Shown one piece after another: positions 44,730 to 53,047 of a DNA stretch of 64,000 bases. The translations under genes and the position numbers were made by a program. How positions within the stretch are numbered: the first letter of the stretch is position 1; every line of letters starts with the position of its first letter. Below the pieces are notes generated by a model, which was not told the origin of the DNA, ran no database searches, and saw only the letters and a program-made list of their open reading frames with translations. The DNA is from an uncultured bacterium (GTDB taxonomy: Bacteria; Atribacterota; Atribacteria; Atribacterales; Caldatribacteriaceae), in contig CAKZPS010000063.1 in the NCBI GenBank assembly GCA_937139415.1, forward strand, positions 1 to 64,000, in the 5' to 3' direction.

Positions 44730-45515
44730 TTTCCCTTCTTGCGGTTTCGTGGTGAGGAAAACACCCTCCCTTTGGGCGCAGGGTATTAAGTGATGAACGA
44801 ATAAACGGCGTTGAGAAGCGCGGTATTCCTCTTGCGGAGGGGAATAGAGTCAGTAGCAATCGGCTTCGATGCACGATATGCGATGGTGGTGATAGGCCAG
44901 GTAAGAAACCCTTCGCGATGAACCAGTTTCCGCTTTGCTCTCTTTTTCTGTTGGTATTCTCAGGATAACCTCCGTGGGATGTGCTGGGAGTGTTTTCGCG
45001 AACCAATCCTCTGGTGGTAGTAATGGTTCATTGGAGAGTGGATCGTAAATTTGGAAGAAGGTTTCCTCGATGTCCTTCTTTTCTTTTCCTTGTCCCGTCG
45101 TTTTTTCTACCCGTTACCCGAGGACCCATTTTCGTCTTTTGAGGCAGTATTGTTTTTGCTAGCGGCAAGCGTAGGCATCACAGTAAAATGAGGAATTCGC
45201 TTTGTTCTAGACCGGTTTATAGAGTTCGACTATCCATAGAGGCGATGTTCAATTTGGTCGTCGGGTTAGAGGGACCATCGTATTTCTCAAAAGAGTATAT
45301 TTCCTCAACTTGGATAGCTGTTCGGAGGGTTTTCCAGGTATGGTCGAAATTGGAAGGAGAAGTTCTTCAAAATTGGAAGGACAGAGACGAAATGGACTAA
45401 CTCCAAGGACAGAAGGGAGAACCAGGGAGGAAGGGGAAAAGGCTTCAAAAACTTGTTGCCAAGGGAGACAGAGAAACGTTCCATGGATGAATGTTGCGAT
45501 TTACTTGAGGTAACC
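44730..45515. other. Gene-free region between the kinase and LacI regulator
   Basis: About 790 bases with no supported gene on either strand. Small hairpins occur just after the kinase stop (GGCGTTGAGAAGCGC-like). A 70-codon frame at 45188-45400 (containing FSKEYISSTWIAVRRVF) has no recognisable family and no ribosome site. It could be a remnant of a lost gene; I see no tRNA, riboswitch or mobile-element signature. Confidence 0.45.
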
Positions 45516-45545
45516 TTGACAGATACTCTTTTTTTTGTGTTATAC
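45516..45545 (+). promoter_or_regulatory. Promoter of the LacI regulator/sugar operon
   Basis: TTGACA at 45516-45521, an 18-base spacer and TTATAC at 45540-45545. Two operator palindromes follow immediately, so a bound repressor would cover the start site. Confidence 0.6.
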
Positions 45546-45555
45546 GTTTTCTATC

Positions 45556-45577
45556 TAAACGTTTAGCTAAACGTTTA
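45556..45577 (+). promoter_or_regulatory. Tandem LacI-family operators
   Basis: Two copies of the palindrome TAAACGTTTA at 45556-45565 and 45568-45577, centre to centre 12 bases. A partial third copy (TATACGTTTT) lies at 45541-45550, overlapping the -10. The central CG with A/T arms is the hallmark of LacI/GalR operators. Adjacent to and upstream of a LacI gene, this indicates autoregulation. Confidence 0.75.
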
Positions 45578-45591
45578 CAAAAAGAGAGAGC

Positions 45592-46635
45592 ATGCCAGAG
45601 GCGAGAAAGCAAACTTCGACCATTAAAGATGTGGCTCGCCGGGCCAACGTCTCTGTGGCGACGGTATCGGCAGTGATTAATCACAACAGATTCGTGAGCA
45701 ATGAGTTAGTCGAACGAGTGATAAAAGCCATTCAAGAGTTGGGTTACCGCCCTAACCGGATTGCGCAAGGTCTCAAGAAGAGGAAGAGTTTCAGTCTCGT
45801 CTACATTATTCCTGACATCACCAATCCTATTTTTGCCGGTGTGACGAGAGGCATCCAAGATGTGATGGAAAGGCTTTGCTATAACGTGTCGATTTACAAC
45901 ACCGATTTTTCGGATAAGAAGTTGTTCCATCATTTGACAACCACCTTGGAGAACCGTCCCGATGGAATTGTGCTGAGCGCTTGGCACAGTTCGGAAATTA
46001 AAAGAGCGGTATCCTTGATTCAGGAACTCGGTATTCCTCTGGTCATTGTGCACGCCCCTCGGAATATCGAGGCAGTCGATGCTGTCCTTGTGGATGAAGA
46101 AAAAGGGGGATTTGAAGCAGCTTCGTACCTCCTCGAGTTAGGTCATCGGAATATCGTATCCTTGGGGGTTATGAACAGTACTACAAGTTTCTTACGTGAA
46201 CAGGGTTACCGTAGAGCGCTCAAGCAAGCTAACATTCCCATATCCGAGGAATTCATTATTAAAAGTGCAAGTTTCTCTTCGCGAGATGGCTGCGACAGTA
46301 TATATCAAGCGGTCAACTCGGGAATCAAGTTCGCCGCGATCTTTGCCCACAGTGACTCGATAGCTGTCGGAGCTATCGAGGCCTTAAACCGCATGGGACT
46401 CCGGGTTCCCGAAGTTGTGTCGGTGGTTGGGTTTGATGGAACTTACGCTTTTTCTACCTTCCCCAAGCTCACGACTATGTTGATTCCTAATCGGGAAATG
46501 GGGAAAAGAGCGGCGGAGATTTTATCGAAGAGAATGGCGGTGGTTTCGGAAAAAGGAGGCAATGTGGTGGAGATGATGAAACCTCAGCTTTTGGTCCAAG
46601 ATTCAACTCAAAGGTTGATAAATGAATCACTATGA
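45592..46635 (+). CDS. LacI-family transcriptional regulator
   Basis: 347 residues. The N-terminal HTH is STIKDVARRANVSVATVSAV, with hinge helix NRIAQGLKKRKS, then a periplasmic-binding-like sensor domain (VYIIPDITNPIFAGVTRGIQ, VPEVVSVVGFDG, TTMLIPNREMGKRAAEIL). It binds DNA as a dimer and probably releases it on binding a sugar. It most likely controls itself and the downstream UroD-like gene, maltose-type transporter and GH1 glycosidase, all on the same strand, through the operators just upstream. The start ATG lies 15 bases after the second operator, with AGAGAGA upstream. Confidence 0.9.
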   Translation: MPEARKQTSTIKDVARRANVSVATVSAVINHNRFVSNELVERVIKAIQELGYRPNRIAQGLKKRKSFSLVYIIPDITNPIFAGVTRGIQDVMERLCYNVSIYNTDFSDKKLFHHLTTTLENRPDGIVLSAWHSSEIKRAVSLIQELGIPLVIVHAPRNIEAVDAVLVDEEKGGFEAASYLLELGHRNIVSLGVMNSTTSFLREQGYRRALKQANIPISEEFIIKSASFSSRDGCDSIYQAVNSGIKFAAIFAHSDSIAVGAIEALNRMGLRVPEVVSVVGFDGTYAFSTFPKLTTMLIPNREMGKRAAEILSKRMAVVSEKGGNVVEMMKPQLLVQDSTQRLINESL

Positions 46636-46653
46636 GAAAGGGAGATTCCTAAG

Positions 46654-47736
46654 ATGACCCCTACAATGACTCCTCGGGAAAGATTTTATGCCTGTCTGCG
46701 GAGGGAGAAACTTGACCGAATACCTCTTTTAGCCTATCAATTTCTCCTGCCTCGGGGAACGATAGAACGGAGAATCCAAGAGGCAGGATGTGCCATCGTC
46801 GTAGGTGTTCCGATATACGAAATTGTATTTCCAGGAGAGATTGAAATCCGCGAGCGGCAATTTTGGGAAAATGGAGAAAAGATCACGGTGAGACGCTATA
46901 CCACACCGATTGGCAGCGTAGAAGAAAAGATCAAAATTGATCCATACGGGAGTGAATGGAAAAAAGAGCATCTCATCAAAGATTCCAGAGACTATGAAAC
47001 CATGACCTATCTTTTGGAGAAGGTGAAGTTTCGAGAACAAATCGAATACTTTACAGAAGTTGACCGAGATTTGGGAGAAGACGGTATTCCCGTACCGATG
47101 TTACCCTTTTTCGAGCGCTCTCCTTTCCAGAAATTTTTGATTGATTTAGCGGGCCCGGAGAGGGCTTTGCTCGACCTCTACGATCAACCCCAAAGGGTGG
47201 AGGATTTTTTGGCTTGTCTCCATGCGAAGTTAGAGGAAGCCATGAAAATTTACGAGCTGCTTCCAGAAAAGCGTCTCTTTTGGTGGGTAGACAACGTGAC
47301 TTCAGATTTTACCACTCCGTCCTTATTTCAACGTTTTTGTCTCCCTGTATATCGTCGCTATTTTCCTCGTTTCCAACAACAGGGGATTTTCTGCATGGTA
47401 CATCTCGATGGAAAACTTAACGCTCTCAAAGAGTTCATTCGGGAGGCGCCGATTGATATGATTGAATCTTTTACTCTTCCTGAACAAGGGGGTGATATCT
47501 CGTTCGAAGAAGCACAGAAGGTGTGGCCAAAAAAGGTGATCGGAGCCAATATGCCTGCTAACTTGGCGTATCACACCGCAGAAGAGGTGGAGAAATTTTT
47601 GGGTGATTTGATTTCCAGTGGATTTGCTCGGGGCAATTTCATTCTGGAACTCAGCGAAGACTTGCCCCGAAAGAACTTAGGTGAAATTCTCTCGATACTT
47701 TTGAAAGTTTTAATGAAAGGAGAGAATGGTTCATGA
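46654..47736 (+). CDS. Uroporphyrinogen decarboxylase (URO-D/MtaA-fold) family protein
   Basis: 360 residues. The N-terminus MTPRERFYACLRREKLDRIP is the usual URO-D superfamily start. Core segments include YDQPQRVEDFLACLHAKLEE and MVHLDGKLNALKEFIREAP (family HSCG position, but with His-Leu-Asp instead of His-x-Cys, so the zinc pair is not conserved) and GANMPANLAYHTAEEVEKFL. Second such gene placed at the head of a sugar-transport operon in this window. Its stop overlaps the binding-protein start (ATGA). Function unknown; HemE activity is unlikely. Confidence 0.75.
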   Translation: MTPTMTPRERFYACLRREKLDRIPLLAYQFLLPRGTIERRIQEAGCAIVVGVPIYEIVFPGEIEIRERQFWENGEKITVRRYTTPIGSVEEKIKIDPYGSEWKKEHLIKDSRDYETMTYLLEKVKFREQIEYFTEVDRDLGEDGIPVPMLPFFERSPFQKFLIDLAGPERALLDLYDQPQRVEDFLACLHAKLEEAMKIYELLPEKRLFWWVDNVTSDFTTPSLFQRFCLPVYRRYFPRFQQQGIFCMVHLDGKLNALKEFIREAPIDMIESFTLPEQGGDISFEEAQKVWPKKVIGANMPANLAYHTAEEVEKFLGDLISSGFARGNFILELSEDLPRKNLGEILSILLKVLMKGENGS

Positions 47737-49006
47737 GAAAAGTTCTGTCGATGGTTCTTGTATTGATTGTGGTTTTGTTGGTGGGAGCATAATTGGAGCA
47801 CAGGAAGAGATTACCATTTCCATGTGGACTCACGACAATCTCTACGTGGAATTTTTCACCCGTCGAGGTGAAGAGTGGGCGGCAATGCATCCGGAGTACA
47901 AAATCAAATTCGATTTTACCCAAATTCCCTACAATCAGCTTTGGCCGAAAATTCTTACTACCTTAGCAGCCGGCAGTGGAGCACCAGATTTAATCGGTAT
48001 AGAAATTAACGCTTTTTCTCGTTTCATGAAGGGAGACATTGCTGAAAAAACCTTGGTGGACCTCACTCCCCTTATTGGAGAGGAAAGAAGCCAATTCCTT
48101 CGCTGGGAGCCCTATATGTACAAAGGCAAAATTTACGGCGTAGAAAGCGCTCTGTGTCCGGTAGTGTTCTATTATCGCAAGAGTGTTTTTGATGAGGCTG
48201 GTATCGCCACGCCTCTTGAAACCCGGGATGCACTGATCGAAGCAGGTCGGAAACTGAAAGAAAAAGGGTATTATGTCACCGCTATCGAGAGTAGTGGTGA
48301 TGCACCGCATCATTTCCTCACTCTTTACTACCAACAAGATGGTATGTTATTCGATAGCGAGGGAAAGCTGATGGAAGAAAACGATCCTCGCGCAATTCGA
48401 GCCCTTCGTTTTCTCCAAGAGGGGGTAAAGGAGGGGGTTTTGTGGCCTACCTCTTCTTACTATGATGCGCCTCATTTTGCTGCTTTAAAGGAAGGAAAAG
48501 TAGTAGGAAACTATATGCCGGATTGGTGGTCGGTATACTTCCAAAAGCCTCAGGTTGCCGAACAAGCCGGAGAGTGGCGAATTCAACTACTGCCAGCTTG
48601 GGAGAAGGGTGGACGTCGCAGTAGTACCGCAGGAGGGACCGGTTTTGCAATTACCCAATACTCTAAAAATCCCGAATTGGTTTTCGATTTCCTCCACTAT
48701 ACCTATATGACCAAGGAGAACCAAATTAAGCGCTTCCAAGAAATCCAATATTTCCCGACCATGATCGAAGCTATTACCGATCCCCGTATTACTGAGCTCC
48801 CCGATCCTTACTATGGAGACCAAAAAATCGGAGCGGTGTTCTCCGAAGCTGCTCTGCAGGTGCCCATACAATGGCAGAGTCCCTACTGGTCAGAAGCGAT
48901 ACAGGCTCTCTATAAGGAAGCTGTGACCCCGGTGGTCAATGGTCAGAAGACCCCGGAACAGGCTCTCAAGGATGCCGTGGCGAAGATTCGAGCCCTGATG
49001 AAGTAA
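47733..49006 (+). pseudogene. ABC transporter sugar-binding protein, family 1 (frameshift in the signal peptide)
   Basis: ATG 47733 (ribosome site AAAGGAGAG) begins MRKVLSMVLVLIVVLLVGA and then meets TAA. One missing A near 47789 (GCATAATT for GCAATAATT) restores IIGAQEEITISMW and an open protein of 424 residues. The mature part is a maltose-type (SBP_bac_1) binding protein: YNQLWPKILTTLAAGSGAPD, LVDLTPLIGEE, STAGGTGFAITQYSKNPE. The gene is fully open otherwise, so only secretion would be destroyed. Either a very recent mutation or a sequence error. Confidence 0.8.
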
Positions 49007-49020
49007 GGTAAACCAACCAC

Positions 49021-49057
49021 TCCCTCCCCGCGTTGATCGTACTGACACGGGGAGGGA
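49021..49057 (+). terminator. Stem-loop after the binding-protein gene
   Basis: A perfect 10-bp GC-rich stem, TCCCTCCCCG (49021-49030) with CGGGGAGGGA (49048-49057), 15 bases after the stop. As in the other two sugar operons of the window, it separates the receptor gene from the permease genes. Confidence 0.65.
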
Positions 49058-49076
49058 TGTTAAGGGAGATGAAAAG

Positions 49077-49978
49077 ATGATCGAGGCTATAACCCGGTGG
49101 TGGTGTAAGAAACAACATAAGATTGTTCCGTATCTTTTCATATCGCCTTTTTACGTTTTGTTTATCGTATTCATGGTTTATCCCATCGTCTTTGGTCTTT
49201 TCCTGAGTCTCCACAACTGGTCGGGAATTGGGGGGATGGAGTATGTGGCTTTGCGCAATTATCTCTCTCTATTTCAAGACCGCGACTTTCATCTCGCCTT
49301 TTCCAATACACTGTGGTATATGGGGGCGAGTTTATTCATTAACTTGGTCTTGTCTCTCCTCTTAGCTACTTTATTGAATTCGGGGCTTATAAAATTGAAA
49401 GGTTTTTTTCGGACGATCTATTTTATCCCCATTGTTACCTCTGTGGTGGCAGCCGCCATAGTTTTTACCCCTTTCTATGACCGAGATTACGGGTTATTCA
49501 ATCTTTTAATGGTAGCGTTGCAGGGGAACCCTTAGATTGGCTCGGCAGCACTTCGCTCTCAAAATTTGCCGTGATAGGCCTCATTGCCTGGAGATGGGTA
49601 GGGTTCAACATGGTGTACTTTCTGGCAGGGTTACAATCGATACCCACTTCTCTTTATGAAGCTGCTCTAGTAGATGGAGCCACCCCCTTACGGTGTTTTC
49701 TGAACATTACTCTCCCCCTCCTCAAACCGATTATTCTCTTCGTTACGGTGACTACCTTGATCGGGTCGATTCAAGTATTTGACGAACCGTACATTCTTAC
49801 CGGCGGAGGTCCGGCAGACTCCAGCATGAGTGTGGTGATTTATCTCTTCCGGATTGGTATGGAGTATTTGAACCTTGGGTATGCTGCAGCCATCGGTTTT
49901 GTGATTTTTGCCATGACTTTCGTTTTTTCCTGGTTGCAAATGAATCTTATGGGTGCTTTCGAAGGGGGGCGTTCGTAA
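49077..49978 (+). pseudogene. ABC transporter permease, MalF/UgpA type (frameshifted)
   Basis: Reads IVPYLFISPFYVLFIVFMVYP at the start, a typical MalF/UgpA first helix, then breaks at 49529-49531 where CCC stands for CCCC. The repaired sequence ALQGNPLDWLGSTSLSKFAV continues to the EAA loop LYEAALVDGATPLRCFLNITLP. Repaired length is about 300 residues with six helices. The lesion separates the first three helices from the coupling loop, so the transporter should not assemble. Confidence 0.82.
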
Positions 49979-50030
49979 TGGTCATCAGAGAAGACCACAT
50001 TTTTAACTTTGCGTTATGGAGGGTAGAACC

Positions 50031-50864
50031 TTGAAGGGGAATACTCTCTTTTTACAGGTAATCTTGTACCTCCTCTTAATCGGGGGAGCAATATTTATGC
50101 TTCTCCCTCTCTTTTGGTGTGTATCTTCTTCTTTTAAACCCTCGGGAGAGATATTTGATTATCCTCCCACCCTGTTACCCAAACATCCGATAAGTGATAA
50201 CTACGTACAACTCTTTTCTCGATTTCCTTACCATAAGTGGTATGTGAACAGTGTTTTCATTACTGTGTCCCTAACTGCTCTTTCGGTTTTTTTCTGTTCT
50301 TTAGCGGGATTTGCTTTTGCAAAGTACCGTTTTGCATTTCAGAAAGCCCTCTTCGCCGTTGTTATGGCTGCGCTTATGATTCCCTTTCAGGTGATTCTCA
50401 TTCCACTTTATGTGGTGATTATGAAGTTGGGTTGGATGAATACCTACTATGCTTTAGTGGTTCCTTTTATGGCCTCTCCTTTCGGTATTTTTCTCATGCG
50501 GCAATTTATGATCAGTGCTATTCCTAACGAACTCATGGAAAGTGCACGCTTGGATGGATGTAGTGAATTTAAGATTTTTTGGCATTTTGCTTTACCCTTA
50601 AGTCGACCCGCCTTGGGTGCTTTTGCTATTTATCAATTTGTTTTTTCTTGGAATAGTTTTCTCTGGCCTCTCATCGTGCTCAGTGAAACTCAAAAATATA
50701 CTCTTCCAGTCGGTTTACAGAGTCTGTTTGGAATTTTCTATTTGAAGGAGTTTGGCGTCATTATGGCTGGATCGGCTCTCATGGTTATTCCAGTGGTACT
50801 CTTGTTTGTGGCAATGCAAAAACATTTTGTATCTGGACTTACCGTTGGTGCCATTAAAGAGTGA
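50031..50864 (+). CDS. ABC transporter permease, MalG/UgpE type
   Basis: 277 residues with six hydrophobic helices. The EAA loop NELMESARLDGCSEFKIFWHF is intact, and the N-terminal FMLLPLFWCVSSSFKPSGEIF is characteristic of MalG-like subunits. TTG 50031 follows GGAGGG by eight bases and gives MKGNTLFLQVILYLLL; ATG 50016 contains that ribosome site and is less likely. No ATPase gene is in this operon, so a shared MsmX-type ATPase encoded elsewhere would be needed. Confidence 0.85.
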   Translation: MKGNTLFLQVILYLLLIGGAIFMLLPLFWCVSSSFKPSGEIFDYPPTLLPKHPISDNYVQLFSRFPYHKWYVNSVFITVSLTALSVFFCSLAGFAFAKYRFAFQKALFAVVMAALMIPFQVILIPLYVVIMKLGWMNTYYALVVPFMASPFGIFLMRQFMISAIPNELMESARLDGCSEFKIFWHFALPLSRPALGAFAIYQFVFSWNSFLWPLIVLSETQKYTLPVGLQSLFGIFYLKEFGVIMAGSALMVIPVVLLFVAMQKHFVSGLTVGAIKE

Positions 50865-50913
50865 ATTATAGAGCTTGGAAGGCAAGAAAAGACTTAAAGG
50901 AAGGTGTTGAATA

Positions 50914-52254
50914 ATGGTAGAGTTTGGTCCAGAATTCCTTTTCGGCGTTGCTACTGCCTCTTATCAAATTGAGGGTGCATGGAATGAGGATGGCAAAGGT
51001 GAGAGTATTTGGGACCGTTTTAGCCATACACCCGGAAAGATTGTGGATGATTCAACGGGAGATATTGCTTGTGACCACTATCACCGTTATGAGGAGGACA
51101 TAAAACTCCTCAAAAGGTTAGGTGTGGATGCCTATCGCTTCTCCATTTCCTGGCCACGCATTTTCCCCGAGGGTAGGGGGAGAGTAAACGAGAAAGGGCT
51201 TGATTTTTATCGTCGGTTGATCGAGTCTCTCAGGGAGAACGCTATTCGTCCCGTGGTTACGCTCTATCATTGGGATTTGCCGCAAACCTTGGAGGAACGG
51301 GGAGGATGGGGGAGCGAAGAAACGGTAGAAGCTTTTAAGGAGTATGCTCATTTTCTCTTTAGGATTTTTCGTGAGGAAGTAGAGTTATGGATTACCCATA
51401 ATGAGCCATGGGTTACCGCTTTTTTGGGCCATTCTGAAGGACGGATGGCACCTGGGAAGCAAGATTTCGCCTTAGCCCTACGGGTCTCTAAGAATCTCCT
51501 CCTCTCTCATGCTCATGCGGTTTCTATTTTCCGAGAAGAAGGAATTCGCAAGCCGATCGGTATTGCCCTCAATCTTGCCCCTATCTATCCGAAGACCGAG
51601 AATGATGCGGATCGACAGGCTGCCCTCCGTTTCGATGGATGCCTCAATCGCTGGTTCCTTGATCCCCTCTTTCGGGGAGAGTTCCCTGAAGATATGGTGA
51701 TGTGGTATCGAAGAAAGGGATTCCCCATACCCCCTTTTAGCGACTCTGAGTCGAGGCTTTTAACGAAGTCACTCGATTTTTTAGGGATTAATTACTGTAC
51801 CCGTTACGTACTCGAGCATGGTGAAGATCCGGCACTGGAGGCTCGTGTGGCGCGAGTGCCGGGGGGCGAGTATAGCAGTATGGATTGGGAGGTTTACCCC
51901 TCGGGTATGAGCGAAATTGTGTGCCGAGTCAGTGTGGATTATTCACCTCGGGCGATTTACATCACCGAGAATGGATATCCTTATCCCGATATTCTTCTGC
52001 CCAATGGTTCAGTTGTGGACGAAGAGAGGATTGCGTACCTTGCCAGACACTTGGCCTCTCTCCATAAAGCTATGGTCTTAGGCTGCCCGGTGAAGGGTTA
52101 CTTTGTATGGAGTATCATGGACAATTTTGAATGGTCTTACGGTTTCTCTAAGCGTTTTGGTTTAGTATATGTGGATTATGAAACACTCCAGCGAATTCCA
52201 AAACAAAGCTTTTTCTGGTACCAGAATGTTATTAGACGCAGGGGATTCGAATGA
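50914..52254 (+). CDS. Beta-glucosidase, glycoside hydrolase family 1
   Basis: 446 residues, the usual GH1 length. N-terminal FLFGVATASYQIEGAWNEDG; acid/base Glu164 in THNEPW; nucleophile Glu352 in YITENGYP; substrate subsite KGYFVWSIMDNFEWSYGFSKR near the C-terminus. It has no signal peptide, so it acts in the cytoplasm on imported disaccharides such as cellobiose or other beta-glycosides. Last gene of the LacI-controlled cluster, 49 bases after the permease. All catalytic residues are intact although the transporter before it is broken. Confidence 0.93.
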   Translation: MVEFGPEFLFGVATASYQIEGAWNEDGKGESIWDRFSHTPGKIVDDSTGDIACDHYHRYEEDIKLLKRLGVDAYRFSISWPRIFPEGRGRVNEKGLDFYRRLIESLRENAIRPVVTLYHWDLPQTLEERGGWGSEETVEAFKEYAHFLFRIFREEVELWITHNEPWVTAFLGHSEGRMAPGKQDFALALRVSKNLLLSHAHAVSIFREEGIRKPIGIALNLAPIYPKTENDADRQAALRFDGCLNRWFLDPLFRGEFPEDMVMWYRRKGFPIPPFSDSESRLLTKSLDFLGINYCTRYVLEHGEDPALEARVARVPGGEYSSMDWEVYPSGMSEIVCRVSVDYSPRAIYITENGYPYPDILLPNGSVVDEERIAYLARHLASLHKAMVLGCPVKGYFVWSIMDNFEWSYGFSKRFGLVYVDYETLQRIPKQSFFWYQNVIRRRGFE

Positions 52255-52460
52255 CTCTTTTCCAAAGGAATACTCAATTTCCCTTTGATAGTCTGTAAAG
52301 AGATTTACCTCGAACACCAAAAGAGAGAACACAAAGCGTGAGAGACGAACAAAGGTAGAGGCTCTTTCTTTCTCCTTCGAAGACCATCGTCGGTATTATT
52401 GGAGTGCTTACTGTGAAAGGTTCCTGTATATTTGTGATGGTAATGAACTAAAGGTTTGTC

Positions 52461-52489
52461 TTGACACCGAGAGGGGTTTTGAGTATGGT
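52461..52489 (+). promoter_or_regulatory. Promoter of greA-lysS
   Basis: Consensus TTGACA at 52461-52466, a 17-base spacer and TATGGT at 52484-52489, about 50 bases before the greA start. Confidence 0.65.
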
Positions 52490-52540
52490 ATTATGTTAAT
52501 TTGATAGGTATAAAGCATTGGCTCGATGGAGGCGGAGTTT

Positions 52541-53041
52541 ATGGAGAAAAAGAAAGAGGATGGCCGGATTAAATTGACGTTGGAAGGGTATCGGAAGTTA
52601 GAGGAAGAATTGCGGTATTTAAAGACGGTACGGCGAAAGGAGGTAGCAGATAAAATCAATCATGCACTTTCTTTCGGTGATTTGAGTGAAAATGCGGAAT
52701 ACGAAGAGGCGAAAAACGAGCAAGCCTTTGTAGAAGGACGGATTCTGGCTATTGAGGACAAGCTTCGCAAGGCGGAAATTGTGGAGGAAGATGAAGTAGA
52801 AGATTTGGAGAAGGTACGTTTAGGTGTGAAGGTGGTTTTAGAGAATTTAGTGCAAGGGAAAGAAGTAGAATACATTATTGTAGATTCGGTAGAAGCTGAT
52901 CCTTCGAGTCGGAAAATCTCTTTTGAGTCACCTTTAGCCCAAGCAATTCTTGGGAAACGTCGGGGTGACGAGGTTGAAATTAAAGTTCCGGCAGGAATAG
53001 TGAAGTATCGTGTGGTGGACATTCGGAATCGGGAGGAATAA
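52541..53041 (+). CDS. greA: Transcription elongation factor GreA
   Basis: About 166 residues. An N-terminal coiled coil starts KLTLEGYRKLEEELRYLK, with the acidic tip GDLSENAEYEEAKNEQAF (Asp and Glu that coordinate catalytic magnesium in RNA polymerase). The C-terminal FKBP-like domain ends SPLAQAILGKRRGDEVEI. It rescues backtracked polymerase. ATG 52541 follows GGAGGCGGAG; ATG 52526 overlaps that ribosome site. lysS starts seven bases after its stop. Confidence 0.92.
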   Translation: MEKKKEDGRIKLTLEGYRKLEEELRYLKTVRRKEVADKINHALSFGDLSENAEYEEAKNEQAFVEGRILAIEDKLRKAEIVEEDEVEDLEKVRLGVKVVLENLVQGKEVEYIIVDSVEADPSSRKISFESPLAQAILGKRRGDEVEIKVPAGIVKYRVVDIRNREE

Positions 53042-53047
53042 GTCATA

